NCBI GenBank assembly: GCA_030692055.1
Contig: JAUYCY010000083.1
Coordinates: 1 to 40,206, forward strand
Direction of reading: 5' to 3'
From: Candidatus Omnitrophota bacterium
Lineage (GTDB): Bacteria; Omnitrophota; Koll11; Duberdicusellales; 4484-171
DNA: 40,206 nucleotides
The notes beneath the pieces are model-generated. The model was not told where the DNA came from. It did not search any database and saw only the letters and a list, made by a program, of their open reading frames with translations. This document shows, piece by piece, positions 32,638-40,180 of this stretch (the first letter of the stretch is position 1; each line of letters starts with the position of its first letter). The translations under genes and the position numbers were made by a program.

Positions 32638-34434
32638 ATGGCGAGACGTAAGATAGCGGGCGTTCTTTTACCCATTGCCTTGGATAAAGAGTTTGATTAT
32701 TCAATCAGCCCCGCTATGGCGGCCAAGAAAGGGATGCGGGTATTGGTTGATTTACGGGGCAGAAAAATACCGGGCATTATAACGTCATTTAAAAACGAAT
32801 CGAAAATAAAGAATTTAAAGCCGATTCTGGATATTCTTGATACCTACCCCGCCTTAAGCGCTGAACATATACATTTTGCGCAAATCCTTAGTAAATTTTA
32901 CCCTTACAATGCCGGAGAGTTTTTATTTATGATGCTTCCGCTATACCTGAGAAAAGCGCGAAGATTGAAAATATTGCCGTCTGAGAAAGAAAGGGGTACA
33001 AAACAAGAACGCCAAAAAACTTTCGTAAAAGCCGATACCTTTAACCAACGTTACGGTTTGTGGCGGGACCAAGCGCGGCAAAAATTAGAAACCGGCTCCG
33101 TGCTTATCTGCTTTCCGCAGGTTTCTTACTTGTTAGAGGCAAAAAAAATAATTGATAATGATTTTGGGGCAAAGGTAAAAGTTATCCATAGCTACGAAAG
33201 CGAAAAAGAGCTTTTTAAAAACTGGCAAGATTCGCGAACTAAAACTCTCATTTTAGGTACACGCTTGGCAATATTTTACTATCCACGGGATTTAAATTTA
33301 ATTATCGTAGAGGAGGAAAATAGCCCTTTTTATTTTCAAGAAGAAAAACCGTTTTACCATCTTTTGCAGGTTGCGCTTTTACTTTCTAAGCTTAAAAACG
33401 TGGATTTAGTCCTTAGTGCCGATTACCCCACCCTTTATACATATAAGTTCATCAAGGATGAAAAGATTTTTTTGCATGATAATCCAGAAAGCAAAAAAGA
33501 AATAAAAGTTATTGCTATCGACCGATATAGAAAAGGTAGCATAATCAACCCTGTATTGGCAGAACTTCTACGCAAAAATATTGAAGACAATAAAAGAATA
33601 GTTGTCTTTTATAATAAAAAAGGATACGCATCTGTTATCGCATGTTCTTCTTGCGGATATATATTTAAGTGCAGCCGTTGCTCGGGATTCTTAAGGTTAT
33701 CGTTGAAAGAAAATAAAGGTATCTGTCCTTATTGCGCAAAAAAAGAGGATTTACCCAAAATATGCAAAAAATGTAACTGTGGTTATATAAAAACTAGCGG
33801 TTCAGGCATTGAAAAAATAGAATTAGCCATAAGAAATATTTTCCCTCAAGTAAAAATTGCTTATTGGCAAGAACGTAAACCTGATACACAGATTATTTTG
33901 TCGACCTCGCAAATCTTAAGCTCTCTTTACGGAAATGAAGCTTTTGATGTAGGGTTTGTTTTAGATGCCGATCGTCAAATGTCTCATCTTGATTACGAAA
34001 TAAATATCGATACGTTTATTTATCTAAAAAAGCTTTCTCTTTTTTTTAAAAATAATCTTTATGTGTTTACGCAAAATAAAGATAGTTATGTTTTTACAAG
34101 CCTAAACCAACCCTGGAAGATTTTTTATGATAAAGAGTTATCTCAGAGAAAAGAATTAAACTTGCCGCCATTTGGTTTTATTGCTAAAATTACTCTCAGA
34201 ACCAAAGATGAAAATAAACTTTTCAGTAAAGTGGAAAATTTATATAATAAATTAAAAGAAAAGACAATCGAGGTTTACGGCCCTTTTAAAGAGCAGCCAT
34301 TTAAATTACGTGGAAAATTTCGCTATATGATTACAGCGAAATCGCAAAACGGCTATTTCTTAAGAAAGACGCTAAAGGAAGAAATACGTAGCCTAAGGAG
34401 TTCAAGCGTAAAAGTAGCCGTTGCTATAAAATAA
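32638..34434 (+). CDS. priA: Primosomal protein N' (PriA)-like, helicase motifs lost
   Basis: 598 residues, against about 730 usually. The N-terminal DNA-binding part (GVLLPIALDKEFDYSI, GMRVLVDLRGRKIPGII) and the zinc-binding insert (CSSCGYIFKCSRC, then CPYC and CKKC; eight cysteines near residues 337-380) match PriA, as do FPQVKIAYW and the C-terminal LPPFGFIAKITLR. The motor is degraded: no Walker A GSGKT is found before VLICFPQ, the DEEH box reads VEEEN, and the motif VI arginines (GRAGR) are absent after LDAD. The frame is open and motif loss is spread out, so this is not a recent pseudogene. It may load the primosome without helicase activity. Confidence 0.85.
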   Translation: MARRKIAGVLLPIALDKEFDYSISPAMAAKKGMRVLVDLRGRKIPGIITSFKNESKIKNLKPILDILDTYPALSAEHIHFAQILSKFYPYNAGEFLFMMLPLYLRKARRLKILPSEKERGTKQERQKTFVKADTFNQRYGLWRDQARQKLETGSVLICFPQVSYLLEAKKIIDNDFGAKVKVIHSYESEKELFKNWQDSRTKTLILGTRLAIFYYPRDLNLIIVEEENSPFYFQEEKPFYHLLQVALLLSKLKNVDLVLSADYPTLYTYKFIKDEKIFLHDNPESKKEIKVIAIDRYRKGSIINPVLAELLRKNIEDNKRIVVFYNKKGYASVIACSSCGYIFKCSRCSGFLRLSLKENKGICPYCAKKEDLPKICKKCNCGYIKTSGSGIEKIELAIRNIFPQVKIAYWQERKPDTQIILSTSQILSSLYGNEAFDVGFVLDADRQMSHLDYEINIDTFIYLKKLSLFFKNNLYVFTQNKDSYVFTSLNQPWKIFYDKELSQRKELNLPPFGFIAKITLRTKDENKLFSKVENLYNKLKEKTIEVYGPFKEQPFKLRGKFRYMITAKSQNGYFLRKTLKEEIRSLRSSSVKVAVAIK

Positions 34435-34445
34435 AATAGGCAGAT

Positions 34446-35375
34446 ATGAAATATATTTATTTCGGTAGCTCAACTTTTTCTAGAATTGTTCTGGAAGAGC
34501 TCTGTCGTCAAGGAACAATTCCTTCATTGGTTATCAGCCAGCCAGATAAACCTAAAGGCAGAGGGCTTAAGTTTAAGCCGATGGAAGTAGCGGCGTTCGC
34601 TAAAGAAAAACAAATACCCCTCGCTAAACCAGTTTCCTTAAACGATAAGGAGATATATAAAATGATACAGGATGAAAATCCTGATTTTATCATTGTTGCT
34701 GACTATGGAAAAATTTTGCCAGAATCTATGCTATCTCTCGCAAAAATATTGCCGCTTGCGATACACCCGTCACTATTGCCGCGATATCGCGGGCCCGCAC
34801 CGGTAAACTGGGCATTGATCAACGGGGAAACGCAAACAGGAACTACCATATTCAGGATGAATGATAAACTAGATAGCGGAGAGATTATATTACAGGAAAT
34901 GCTAGCCATAGAAGAAAATGATGATGTATTAACGTTAAGCAGGAACCTATCTTTTCAAGGCGCAAAAATGCTTATCAGGGTCTTTGCGATGATTGCGCAC
35001 GAAAGTTATGCGCTTATACCTCAGGATGTAAAAAGTGTTTCTTTCGCACCTAAACTGACAAAGGATGATGGAGAAATAAAGTGGAATTTGCAAGCTTTTC
35101 GTATAAGAAATTTAGTAAGAGGAACTGTCAGTTGGCCATCGGCATACACTTATTACAAAAAGAAATTGCTTAAAATTTTAGCTGCTGATGTTATTCTTAA
35201 AGTCGCTATAAACCCACCAGGTACAATTACTAAAATTGATAAAGAGGGTATACTTGTTTCTACCGGTGAAGACATATTAAAGCTAAGAAAATTAAAGCCT
35301 CAGGATAAAAAAGAAATGGATGCCTATTCTTTTGCATTGGGGCATAGGGTTCGAGTGGGAGATAGGTTTGATTAA
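34446..35375 (+). CDS. fmt: Methionyl-tRNA formyltransferase
   Basis: Formylates initiator Met-tRNA using 10-formyl-tetrahydrofolate. 309 residues: N-terminal formyltransferase domain with IYFGSSTFSRIVLEEL, VISQPDKPKGRGLKFKP, VADYGKILP, HPSLLPRYRGPAPVNWALINGE and TTIFRMNDKLDSGEI, then a C-terminal OB-like domain (RNLVRGTVSWPSAYTYY). The catalytic His107 and Asp143 are in place at the correct spacing, but the position of the catalytic Asn, two residues before the His, is Ala105 (codon GCG, 34758-34760). The gene follows priA, a common order (priA-def-fmt or priA-fmt). No def is adjacent. Confidence 0.92.
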   Translation: MKYIYFGSSTFSRIVLEELCRQGTIPSLVISQPDKPKGRGLKFKPMEVAAFAKEKQIPLAKPVSLNDKEIYKMIQDENPDFIIVADYGKILPESMLSLAKILPLAIHPSLLPRYRGPAPVNWALINGETQTGTTIFRMNDKLDSGEIILQEMLAIEENDDVLTLSRNLSFQGAKMLIRVFAMIAHESYALIPQDVKSVSFAPKLTKDDGEIKWNLQAFRIRNLVRGTVSWPSAYTYYKKKLLKILAADVILKVAINPPGTITKIDKEGILVSTGEDILKLRKLKPQDKKEMDAYSFALGHRVRVGDRFD

Positions 35376-35427
35376 AAGAGCGCAAAGCGCTAAGCGCATA
35401 GCGTAAGAGGATTTACGCTTTGCGCCA
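35376..35427. repeat. Iterated-word fill (GCGCATAGCG family)
   Basis: The gap between fmt and the acylphosphatase gene has GAGCGCAAAGCGCTAAGCGC and CATAGCGTAAG, facing TTACGCTTTGCGCC. It is the same word family as 26035-26142. Confidence 0.65.
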
Positions 35428-35447
35428 TGCTGCTGTACTTTTTAACT

Positions 35448-35720
35448 ATGTATAAGCGTTATCATATCTTTTTCTCCGGCGCAGTGCAGGGCGTGGGATT
35501 CCGTTATGCTGCAAGGGCGTTGGGCGAAAGATATAACTTAAATGGCTGGGTTAAAAACCTCGCTGACGCAAGAGTAGAGGTTGAGGCGGAAGGCGAGCAT
35601 AGCGATTTGGATAATTTTTTGCGGGATTTAAAGAAGGAATTTAAAAGTTATATAAAAGATATAGAACTACAGGAACTACCGCATAGCGGAGAATGTCAAG
35701 ACTTTCATATTAGATTTTAA
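35448..35720 (+). CDS. acyP: Acylphosphatase
   Basis: Hydrolyses acyl phosphates. 90 residues from ATG 35448, the normal family size; an earlier in-frame ATG at 35427 touches the repeat and adds seven residues not seen in the family. The active site is complete: FFSGAVQGVGFRYAA with the phosphate-binding Arg and LNGWVKNLADARVEVEAEG with the catalytic Asn. Immediately followed by a short GACAGAGG-type repeat. Confidence 0.93.
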   Translation: MYKRYHIFFSGAVQGVGFRYAARALGERYNLNGWVKNLADARVEVEAEGEHSDLDNFLRDLKKEFKSYIKDIELQELPHSGECQDFHIRF

Positions 35721-35745
35721 CAGAGGGCAGAGGACAGATGACACA
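35721..35745. repeat. Short GACAGAGG-type iterated word
   Basis: CAGAGGGCAGAGGACAGATGACACA fills the entire gap, given in parts: CAGAGGGCAGAGG then ACAGATGACAC. It matches the word of the 15544-15652 repeat and abuts stop and start codons on both sides. Confidence 0.6.
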
Positions 35746-36471
35746 ATGCGTTACGGAATTTTTTCTGATGTCCACAGCAATTTAGAAGCGTTTAAGGTAG
35801 TTTATGATTATTACAAAAATAAAAAAATCGATAAATTCATATTTCTTGGAGATATTATCGGTTACGGCGCAAATCCCCGCGAATGCATACAGCTTCTTCA
35901 GTCCATTAGTCCTGCCTTGATAGCCGGCAACCACGATTGGGCGGCAGCCAATAAGCTTAGCTTGGATTATTTTAGCGAATACGCAAAGACTGCAATTATT
36001 TGGACAAAAAATGAATTATCTTGTGAAGATATACGTTATTTGAGCGGTTTCGAGCTTAGGCACGAGGAAAATAATTTTATTTGTGTGCACGGAAGTTTAC
36101 AGAGACCGAAAGATTTTAACTATATTTGTGGCATCAATGATGCGCGTGCTAACTTTGCGCTTTTAGAAAAACAATTACTTTTTGTGGGACATTCGCATAA
36201 AGCGCAGATTTATTCTTTAACTAAAGAAGGAGTTTTTTACCATTACGAAGCAAGCATTAAAATTAATCCGGAAGAAAAATATATCATTAATGTAGGCAGC
36301 GTAGGCCAGCCCCGCGATAGAGATCCGCGCGCTGGAGCTTGTATATATGATAGCGATGAGAATGTAGTAATTTTAGAGAGGTTAGAGTATAATATAAGAA
36401 AAGTAGCTGACAAGATATTGGGATGCGCCTTACCGCCGATATTGGCGGAGCGTTTATTTGTGGGGTGGTAA
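35746..36471 (+). CDS. YfcE/MJ0936-like metallophosphoesterase
   Basis: 241 residues of the calcineurin-like fold. Metal-binding motifs are complete and ordered: DVHSN (residues 7-11), GDIIGYGANP, GNHDWAA, ICVHGS and FVGHSHKAQ; then INVGSVGQPRDRDPRAG near the C terminus, typical of the small bacterial phosphodiesterase/serine-threonine phosphatase-like group. Substrate unknown. The start has no ribosome-binding site other than the repeat upstream. It ends at the left REP-like hairpin of the transposase. Confidence 0.9.
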   Translation: MRYGIFSDVHSNLEAFKVVYDYYKNKKIDKFIFLGDIIGYGANPRECIQLLQSISPALIAGNHDWAAANKLSLDYFSEYAKTAIIWTKNELSCEDIRYLSGFELRHEENNFICVHGSLQRPKDFNYICGINDARANFALLEKQLLFVGHSHKAQIYSLTKEGVFYHYEASIKINPEEKYIINVGSVGQPRDRDPRAGACIYDSDENVVILERLEYNIRKVADKILGCALPPILAERLFVGW

Positions 36472-36518
36472 ACCAACCTACCCATACAACCTACGAGGTT
36501 GTATGGGTAGGTAAGGTT
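36471..36518. repeat. REP-like hairpin left of the RAYT gene
   Basis: A 16-bp perfect stem (CCTACCCATACAACCT paired with AGGTTGTATGGGTAGG, 36477-36511) closed by loop ACG, extended outward by ACC/GGT and AACC/GGTT. The core CATACAACCT...AGGTTGTATG is shared with the hairpin at 37210-37238, whose loop is the complement CGT, so the two are in inverted orientation. Confidence 0.85.
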
Positions 36519-36534
36519 ACATGGGCAATAAATT

Positions 36535-37194
36535 ATGAAAAGTCGGTTTATAAACGAACAGGTTTATCATATTTTTACAAAGAGTATCGCTGGTTTTAAG
36601 ATTTGTAATAATACCGCTGAATTTTCGCGAATGTTAGACGTAATAAAATACTATCAATACGCGGATAAGCCTGTTAGTTTTTTTCGATTCAAAAACAATT
36701 CCGACAACAGAAAGAACAATGTAAAAAATATTACATCAAAAAGAGAAGAAAAAATAGTAGAGATAATTTGCTACTGCCTTATGTCGACGCATATTCATTT
36801 GGTTTTAAAGCAATTAAAAGATAGGGGAATCTCAGTTTTTATGAGCAATATCCTTAACAGTTATTCACGCTATTTTAATATCAAACATAATCGAAAAGGG
36901 CCGTTATGGGAGGGGAGATTTAAGAGGGTTTTGGTTGAGGCAGAAGAACAGTTGATCCATTTAACGCGTTATGTGCATTTGAATCCTGTTACTGCTAATT
37001 TAGTAAATAATCCGATAGATTGGGAGGCCTCTTCGTATAAAGAATATTTAGGTACTACCCACGAAAATAATATTTGTAAGTATGATGATGTTTTAGATAC
37101 TAACTCGAATTCTTATCGAAAATTCGTAGAGGAAAGAATCGATTACCAGAAAGAATTAGCACGGATAAAACATCTTATACTTGAAGAGGTATAG
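36535..37194 (+). CDS. REP-associated tyrosine transposase (Y1_Tnp/IS200-like, RAYT)
   Basis: 219 residues. HUH single-strand nuclease-type transposase: the HxH motif is in CYCLMSTHIHLVL (near residues 84-96), and the catalytic Tyr lies in NSYSRYFN downstream; GPLWEGRFKRVLVE and YVHLNPV are hallmark segments of the RAYT/Y1_Tnp group. It stands alone, flanked by inverted REP-like hairpins at 36471-36518 and 37210-37238. RAYTs are thought to move or maintain REP sequences. Its ATG at 36535 lies 17 bases after the left hairpin. Confidence 0.93.
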   Translation: MKSRFINEQVYHIFTKSIAGFKICNNTAEFSRMLDVIKYYQYADKPVSFFRFKNNSDNRKNNVKNITSKREEKIVEIICYCLMSTHIHLVLKQLKDRGISVFMSNILNSYSRYFNIKHNRKGPLWEGRFKRVLVEAEEQLIHLTRYVHLNPVTANLVNNPIDWEASSYKEYLGTTHENNICKYDDVLDTNSNSYRKFVEERIDYQKELARIKHLILEEV

Positions 37195-37209
37195 TTCGTG
37201 TATTTGTTA

Positions 37210-37238
37210 AACCATACAACCTCGTAGGTTGTATGGTT
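37210..37238. repeat. REP-like hairpin right of the RAYT gene
   Basis: AACCATACAACCT pairs with AGGTTGTATGGTT around CGT, a perfect 13-bp stem. It lies 15 bases after the RAYT stop and 14 bases before the chosen ligA start, so it also forms the ligA 5' leader. Confidence 0.85.
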
Positions 37239-37252
37239 ATGAGAAAAAAATT

Positions 37253-39262
37253 ATGAATTTGGGGGAAATTAAAAAAGAAATAGGAGCGTTACGAGAACAA
37301 ATCCGCGCAGCAGACTATCGCTATTACGCGTTAAGTGATCCGGAAATTTCCGACAAAGAGTATGATGACCTGCTAGAAAAGTTAAAGGATTTAGAGAGGA
37401 AATATCCGCAATTTCTCGCGGCCGATTCACCTACCCAAAGAGTATCCGGCGGTTTAGTAGAGGGCTTTGCGGCCGTAAAACATAAAATTAAGATGCTTTC
37501 TTTGGACAATACCTATTCAATTGAGGAGCTTATAGGCTGGGAAAATAAAATCAAAAGAATGCTAAAAAAATCAATCCAGCTTGATTATGTCGTTGAACTT
37601 AAAGTTGATGGGGTCAGTTGTTCATTGATATATGAAAAGGGATTACTTACCATTGGCGCAACCAGAGGCGACGGCGAATTAGGCGAGGATATCACCGCTA
37701 GCGTAAAAACAATAAGGTCAGTGCCGCTGAAATTAAGAGGAGAGGATATTCCAGAGGTCCTAGAGGTACGCGGTGAAATTTATATGGAAAAAGCTGATTT
37801 GGATAAAATAAACGAAGCTCGGGGTAAAAAAGACGAGCCGCCTTTCGCTAATCCTCGTAACGCCGCCAGCGGGTCGCTTAAATTGCTCGACCCCTCAGCG
37901 GTAGCCCAACGTAATTTAAAGTGTTTTATCCATTCTTTTGGCTGGGCGGGGGGCTTCGAATTTAAAACCCATCAAGAGTTTCTGGAAAAAGTTAAATCAT
38001 TCGGCCTACGCACTAACCTTAAGAATAAATATTGTAAAAATTTAGCAGAGGCATTAGATTATTGCCGCCAATGGCAACATAGGCGCGACACATTAGAGTA
38101 TGAAATTGACGGGGTAGTGATAAAGCTAAATAATTATGCGTTAAGAGAAGAGCTTGGTTCAACCCTGAAATCGCCGCGCTGGGCAGTCGCCTATAAATTT
38201 CCGGCGCATCAGGCAACTACGATAGTTGAAAGAATTGAGTTTAGCGTAGGTAGAACTGGCATCATTACCCCCGTGGCAACGCTAAAACCGGTAGAGTGCG
38301 CAGGCGTTACAATTTCTCACTCCACCTTGCATAATTTTGATGAGATTGAACGGCTTGACGTACGCGAAGGGGATACTGTCTTAATTGAGCGGGCAGGAGA
38401 GGTTATCCCCAAAATCATTAAAGTTATTGCCACTAAAAGAACGGGTAAAGAGAAAAAAGTAAAAATCCCTACGCATTGCCCAGTTTGCAGGGGAGAAGTA
38501 GAAAAAGAAGAAGAGGATGACGTTTTTTGGTATTGTATTAATCCTAATTGTCCGGCGCAACTTAAACGCTCCTTATTTCATTTTGCCTCGAGAGGGGCAT
38601 TGGATATTGAAGGAATGGGAGAAAGCGCCATAGAAGAATTAGTAAATAAGGGCTTGGTAAAAAATTTAGCTGATATTTATAAACTCAAGGCAGAAGATTT
38701 TCTAAAACTTCCTCTTTTTGCCCAGAAGAAAGCTAATAATTTGGTACTTGCTATAGAGATAAGTAAAAAACGGCCGCTTTCGCGGCTCTTGTTTGGTTTG
38801 GGAATACGTCATATCGGCGAGAAAGCAGCGGCAGTTTTAGCGGCAAAATTTAAAAATATCGATAATTTCTTCTATTCGGACGAGGAAAAATTACAGGAAA
38901 TACCTGAGGTGGGCCCGGTTATGGCTGTCTCAATAGCGAAGTTCTTTTGTGCCAGCCAAACAAAAAAACTTATCGCTCAGCTAAGAAGAGTAGGCGTTAA
39001 TTTAGCCGAGGAGAAAAAGGTAATCAGCAAAAGTGCTATTACCGGCAAAGTCTTTATTTTTACGGGAGAATTAGAGAGTTTTTCGCGCAGTCAAGCTCAG
39101 AAAGCAGTGCAAGCGCTGGGAGGAAAATGGGTATCAGCCGTCAGTAAAAGCATTGATTTTGTTGTGGTGGGCAGAGAACCCGGTTCTAAATATAATAAAG
39201 CTAAGGCCCTGGGGATAAATATTATAAATGAAGAAGGATTTAATAAATTGATTAAGCTTTAA
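37253..39262 (+). CDS. ligA: NAD-dependent DNA ligase LigA
   Basis: 669 residues, usual length. Ia domain (YRYYALSDPEISDKEYDDLL), adenylation domain with the catalytic Lys in ELKVDGVS (near residue 115), GEVIPKI in the OB domain, a four-cysteine zinc finger (CPVC, CINPNCPAQ), helix-hairpin-helix repeats (EGMGESAIEEL, GIRHIGEKAAAVLA, IPEVGPVMAVSI) and a C-terminal BRCT domain (FIFTGELESFSRSQAQKAVQ). ATG 37253 is preferred; an upstream TTG lies within the REP hairpin. The ribosome-binding site is weak. Confidence 0.96.
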   Translation: MNLGEIKKEIGALREQIRAADYRYYALSDPEISDKEYDDLLEKLKDLERKYPQFLAADSPTQRVSGGLVEGFAAVKHKIKMLSLDNTYSIEELIGWENKIKRMLKKSIQLDYVVELKVDGVSCSLIYEKGLLTIGATRGDGELGEDITASVKTIRSVPLKLRGEDIPEVLEVRGEIYMEKADLDKINEARGKKDEPPFANPRNAASGSLKLLDPSAVAQRNLKCFIHSFGWAGGFEFKTHQEFLEKVKSFGLRTNLKNKYCKNLAEALDYCRQWQHRRDTLEYEIDGVVIKLNNYALREELGSTLKSPRWAVAYKFPAHQATTIVERIEFSVGRTGIITPVATLKPVECAGVTISHSTLHNFDEIERLDVREGDTVLIERAGEVIPKIIKVIATKRTGKEKKVKIPTHCPVCRGEVEKEEEDDVFWYCINPNCPAQLKRSLFHFASRGALDIEGMGESAIEELVNKGLVKNLADIYKLKAEDFLKLPLFAQKKANNLVLAIEISKKRPLSRLLFGLGIRHIGEKAAAVLAAKFKNIDNFFYSDEEKLQEIPEVGPVMAVSIAKFFCASQTKKLIAQLRRVGVNLAEEKKVISKSAITGKVFIFTGELESFSRSQAQKAVQALGGKWVSAVSKSIDFVVVGREPGSKYNKAKALGINIINEEGFNKLIKL

Positions 39263-39318
39263 AGAAATTAGTTAGTCTTAAGGGCTATTTTTCGTCTTTT
39301 TGATATAAAACAAAAAAT

Positions 39319-39347
39319 TTGATTTTTATTCTAAGATATGGTATCCT
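39319..39347 (+). promoter_or_regulatory. Promoter for the hicBA pair
   Basis: TTGATT (39319-39324), 17-base spacer, TATCCT (39342-39347) with TG at 39339-39340 (extended -10). It lies about 20 bases before the ATG at 39368, leaving a very short leader with GAGAGGAAA as ribosome-binding site. Confidence 0.65.
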
Positions 39348-39367
39348 AAAAATGAGAGGAAAATGAT

Positions 39368-39670
39368 ATGGCAAGACTAAAATTTAAAGAAGCTGTAATA
39401 ACAGTATCATTCTATCGCGAGGGCAATAAATTTATTGCCTATAGTCCCGCTTTTAATCTTTCTACTTGCGGTGATTCTCAAGAGCAGGCTAAAAAGAGAT
39501 TTGAAGAAATATTACATATTTTTCTTGAAGAGGTAGAAAAGTTGGGAACGCTTGAGGACGTTCTTTTGGAGTGCGGTTGGAAGAAAATTGGCCATCCTCA
39601 AAGACATTGGCAACCGCCAGTATTCATAGGCCAAAGTCAACAGGAAATACGACTGCCTTGTCCCACTTAA
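39368..39670 (+). CDS. hicB: HicB-family antitoxin
   Basis: 100 residues. The degenerate RNase H-like HicB fold is recognisable: FYREGNKFIAYSPAFNLSTCGDSQEQAKKRFEEILHIFLEE, followed by LEDVLLECGW. There is no clear DNA-binding domain after it; the tail is short and rich in Pro/Gln. It overlaps the toxin gene, and the order antitoxin first is one of the two known arrangements for hic loci. Preceded by its own promoter. Confidence 0.82.
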   Translation: MARLKFKEAVITVSFYREGNKFIAYSPAFNLSTCGDSQEQAKKRFEEILHIFLEEVEKLGTLEDVLLECGWKKIGHPQRHWQPPVFIGQSQQEIRLPCPT

Positions 39671-39888
39671 CCCCGATAGACTATAGAAAGTTTGAAAAAT
39701 TTTTAAAATACATAGGGTGTGTATTTGTCAGGCAAAGAGGCGACCATAGAGTTTATAGAAAGGCGAATTTAAAACGCCCAATAATTATCCCCACCATTAA
39801 AGATATCCCCCAATTTATTATTTTAAATAACTTGCGTGTATTAGGGATTAGTAGGGAAGAGTATTTGTCGATGCTTGAGAGCTTGTAA
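39658..39888 (+). CDS. hicA: HicA-family mRNA interferase toxin
   Basis: 76 residues from TTG 39658, overlapping the hicB end by 13 bases; an AGGAA lies 11 bases upstream. A longer reading from ATG 39571 is possible but its first 29 residues do not resemble HicA. The core DYRKFEKFLKYIGCVFVRQRGDHRVYRK carries the active-site His (GDHR, usually GSHR), and LRVLGISREEYLSML is the standard C-terminal helix. dsRBD-like fold; cleaves mRNA in family members. Confidence 0.8.
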   Translation: MSHLTPIDYRKFEKFLKYIGCVFVRQRGDHRVYRKANLKRPIIIPTIKDIPQFIILNNLRVLGISREEYLSMLESL

Positions 39889-39963
39889 GAATTATCATAA
39901 ATTCCTACATAGGACCGATCTTACCCTGATATAAATACCCGCAGAAACAGCCGGAAAAAACAC

Positions 39964-39992
39964 TTGCTATACCTTCCATAAATTGTTATAAT
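39964..39992 (+). promoter_or_regulatory. Promoter before the truncated tRNA-Met
   Basis: TTGCTA (39964-39969), 17-base spacer and a perfect TATAAT (39987-39992). It lies 37 bases before the tRNA 5' end, as expected for a tRNA promoter. The rest of 39889-40029 is otherwise empty. Confidence 0.75.
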
Positions 39993-40029
39993 TCGATAAA
40001 ATTATTAAGAATGGTAAAATAGAGCTGTG

Positions 40030-40070
40030 GGGCCCGTAGCTCAGCTTGGTTAGAGCAGTTGACTCATAAT
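40030..40070 (+). pseudogene. 5' half of tRNA-Met (anticodon CAT), interrupted
   Basis: Acceptor strand GGGCCCG, D-arm GCTC/GAGC with AGCTTGGTTA loop, then anticodon 5' stem GTTGA and loop CTCATAA with CAT at 40065-40067. One more base (T, position 39) fits; the expected 3' stem TCAAC and the T-arm and acceptor strand do not follow within the 136 bases left. It is a truncated gene, an element junction, or a gene split by an insertion extending beyond the window. Confidence 0.8.
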
Positions 40071-40150
40071 TAGAAACCTTCCAAACTCCCAACCCTTTAA
40101 AAATCAAACAAGTATAACAGTATCAGGTACTTACAAAAATTTTTGCTATT

Positions 40151-40180
40151 GTAAGAATTAGTAATAATTAGCAAGAATTA
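40151..40180 (+). repeat. Three tandem decamers near the tRNA-Met break
   Basis: GTAAGAATTA, GTAATAATTA and GCAAGAATTA stand head to tail, each differing by one or two bases. They begin 81 bases beyond the tRNA break. Short direct repeats at such distances are a feature of integrase arm-type sites, but no integrase gene is in view. Confidence 0.6.
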
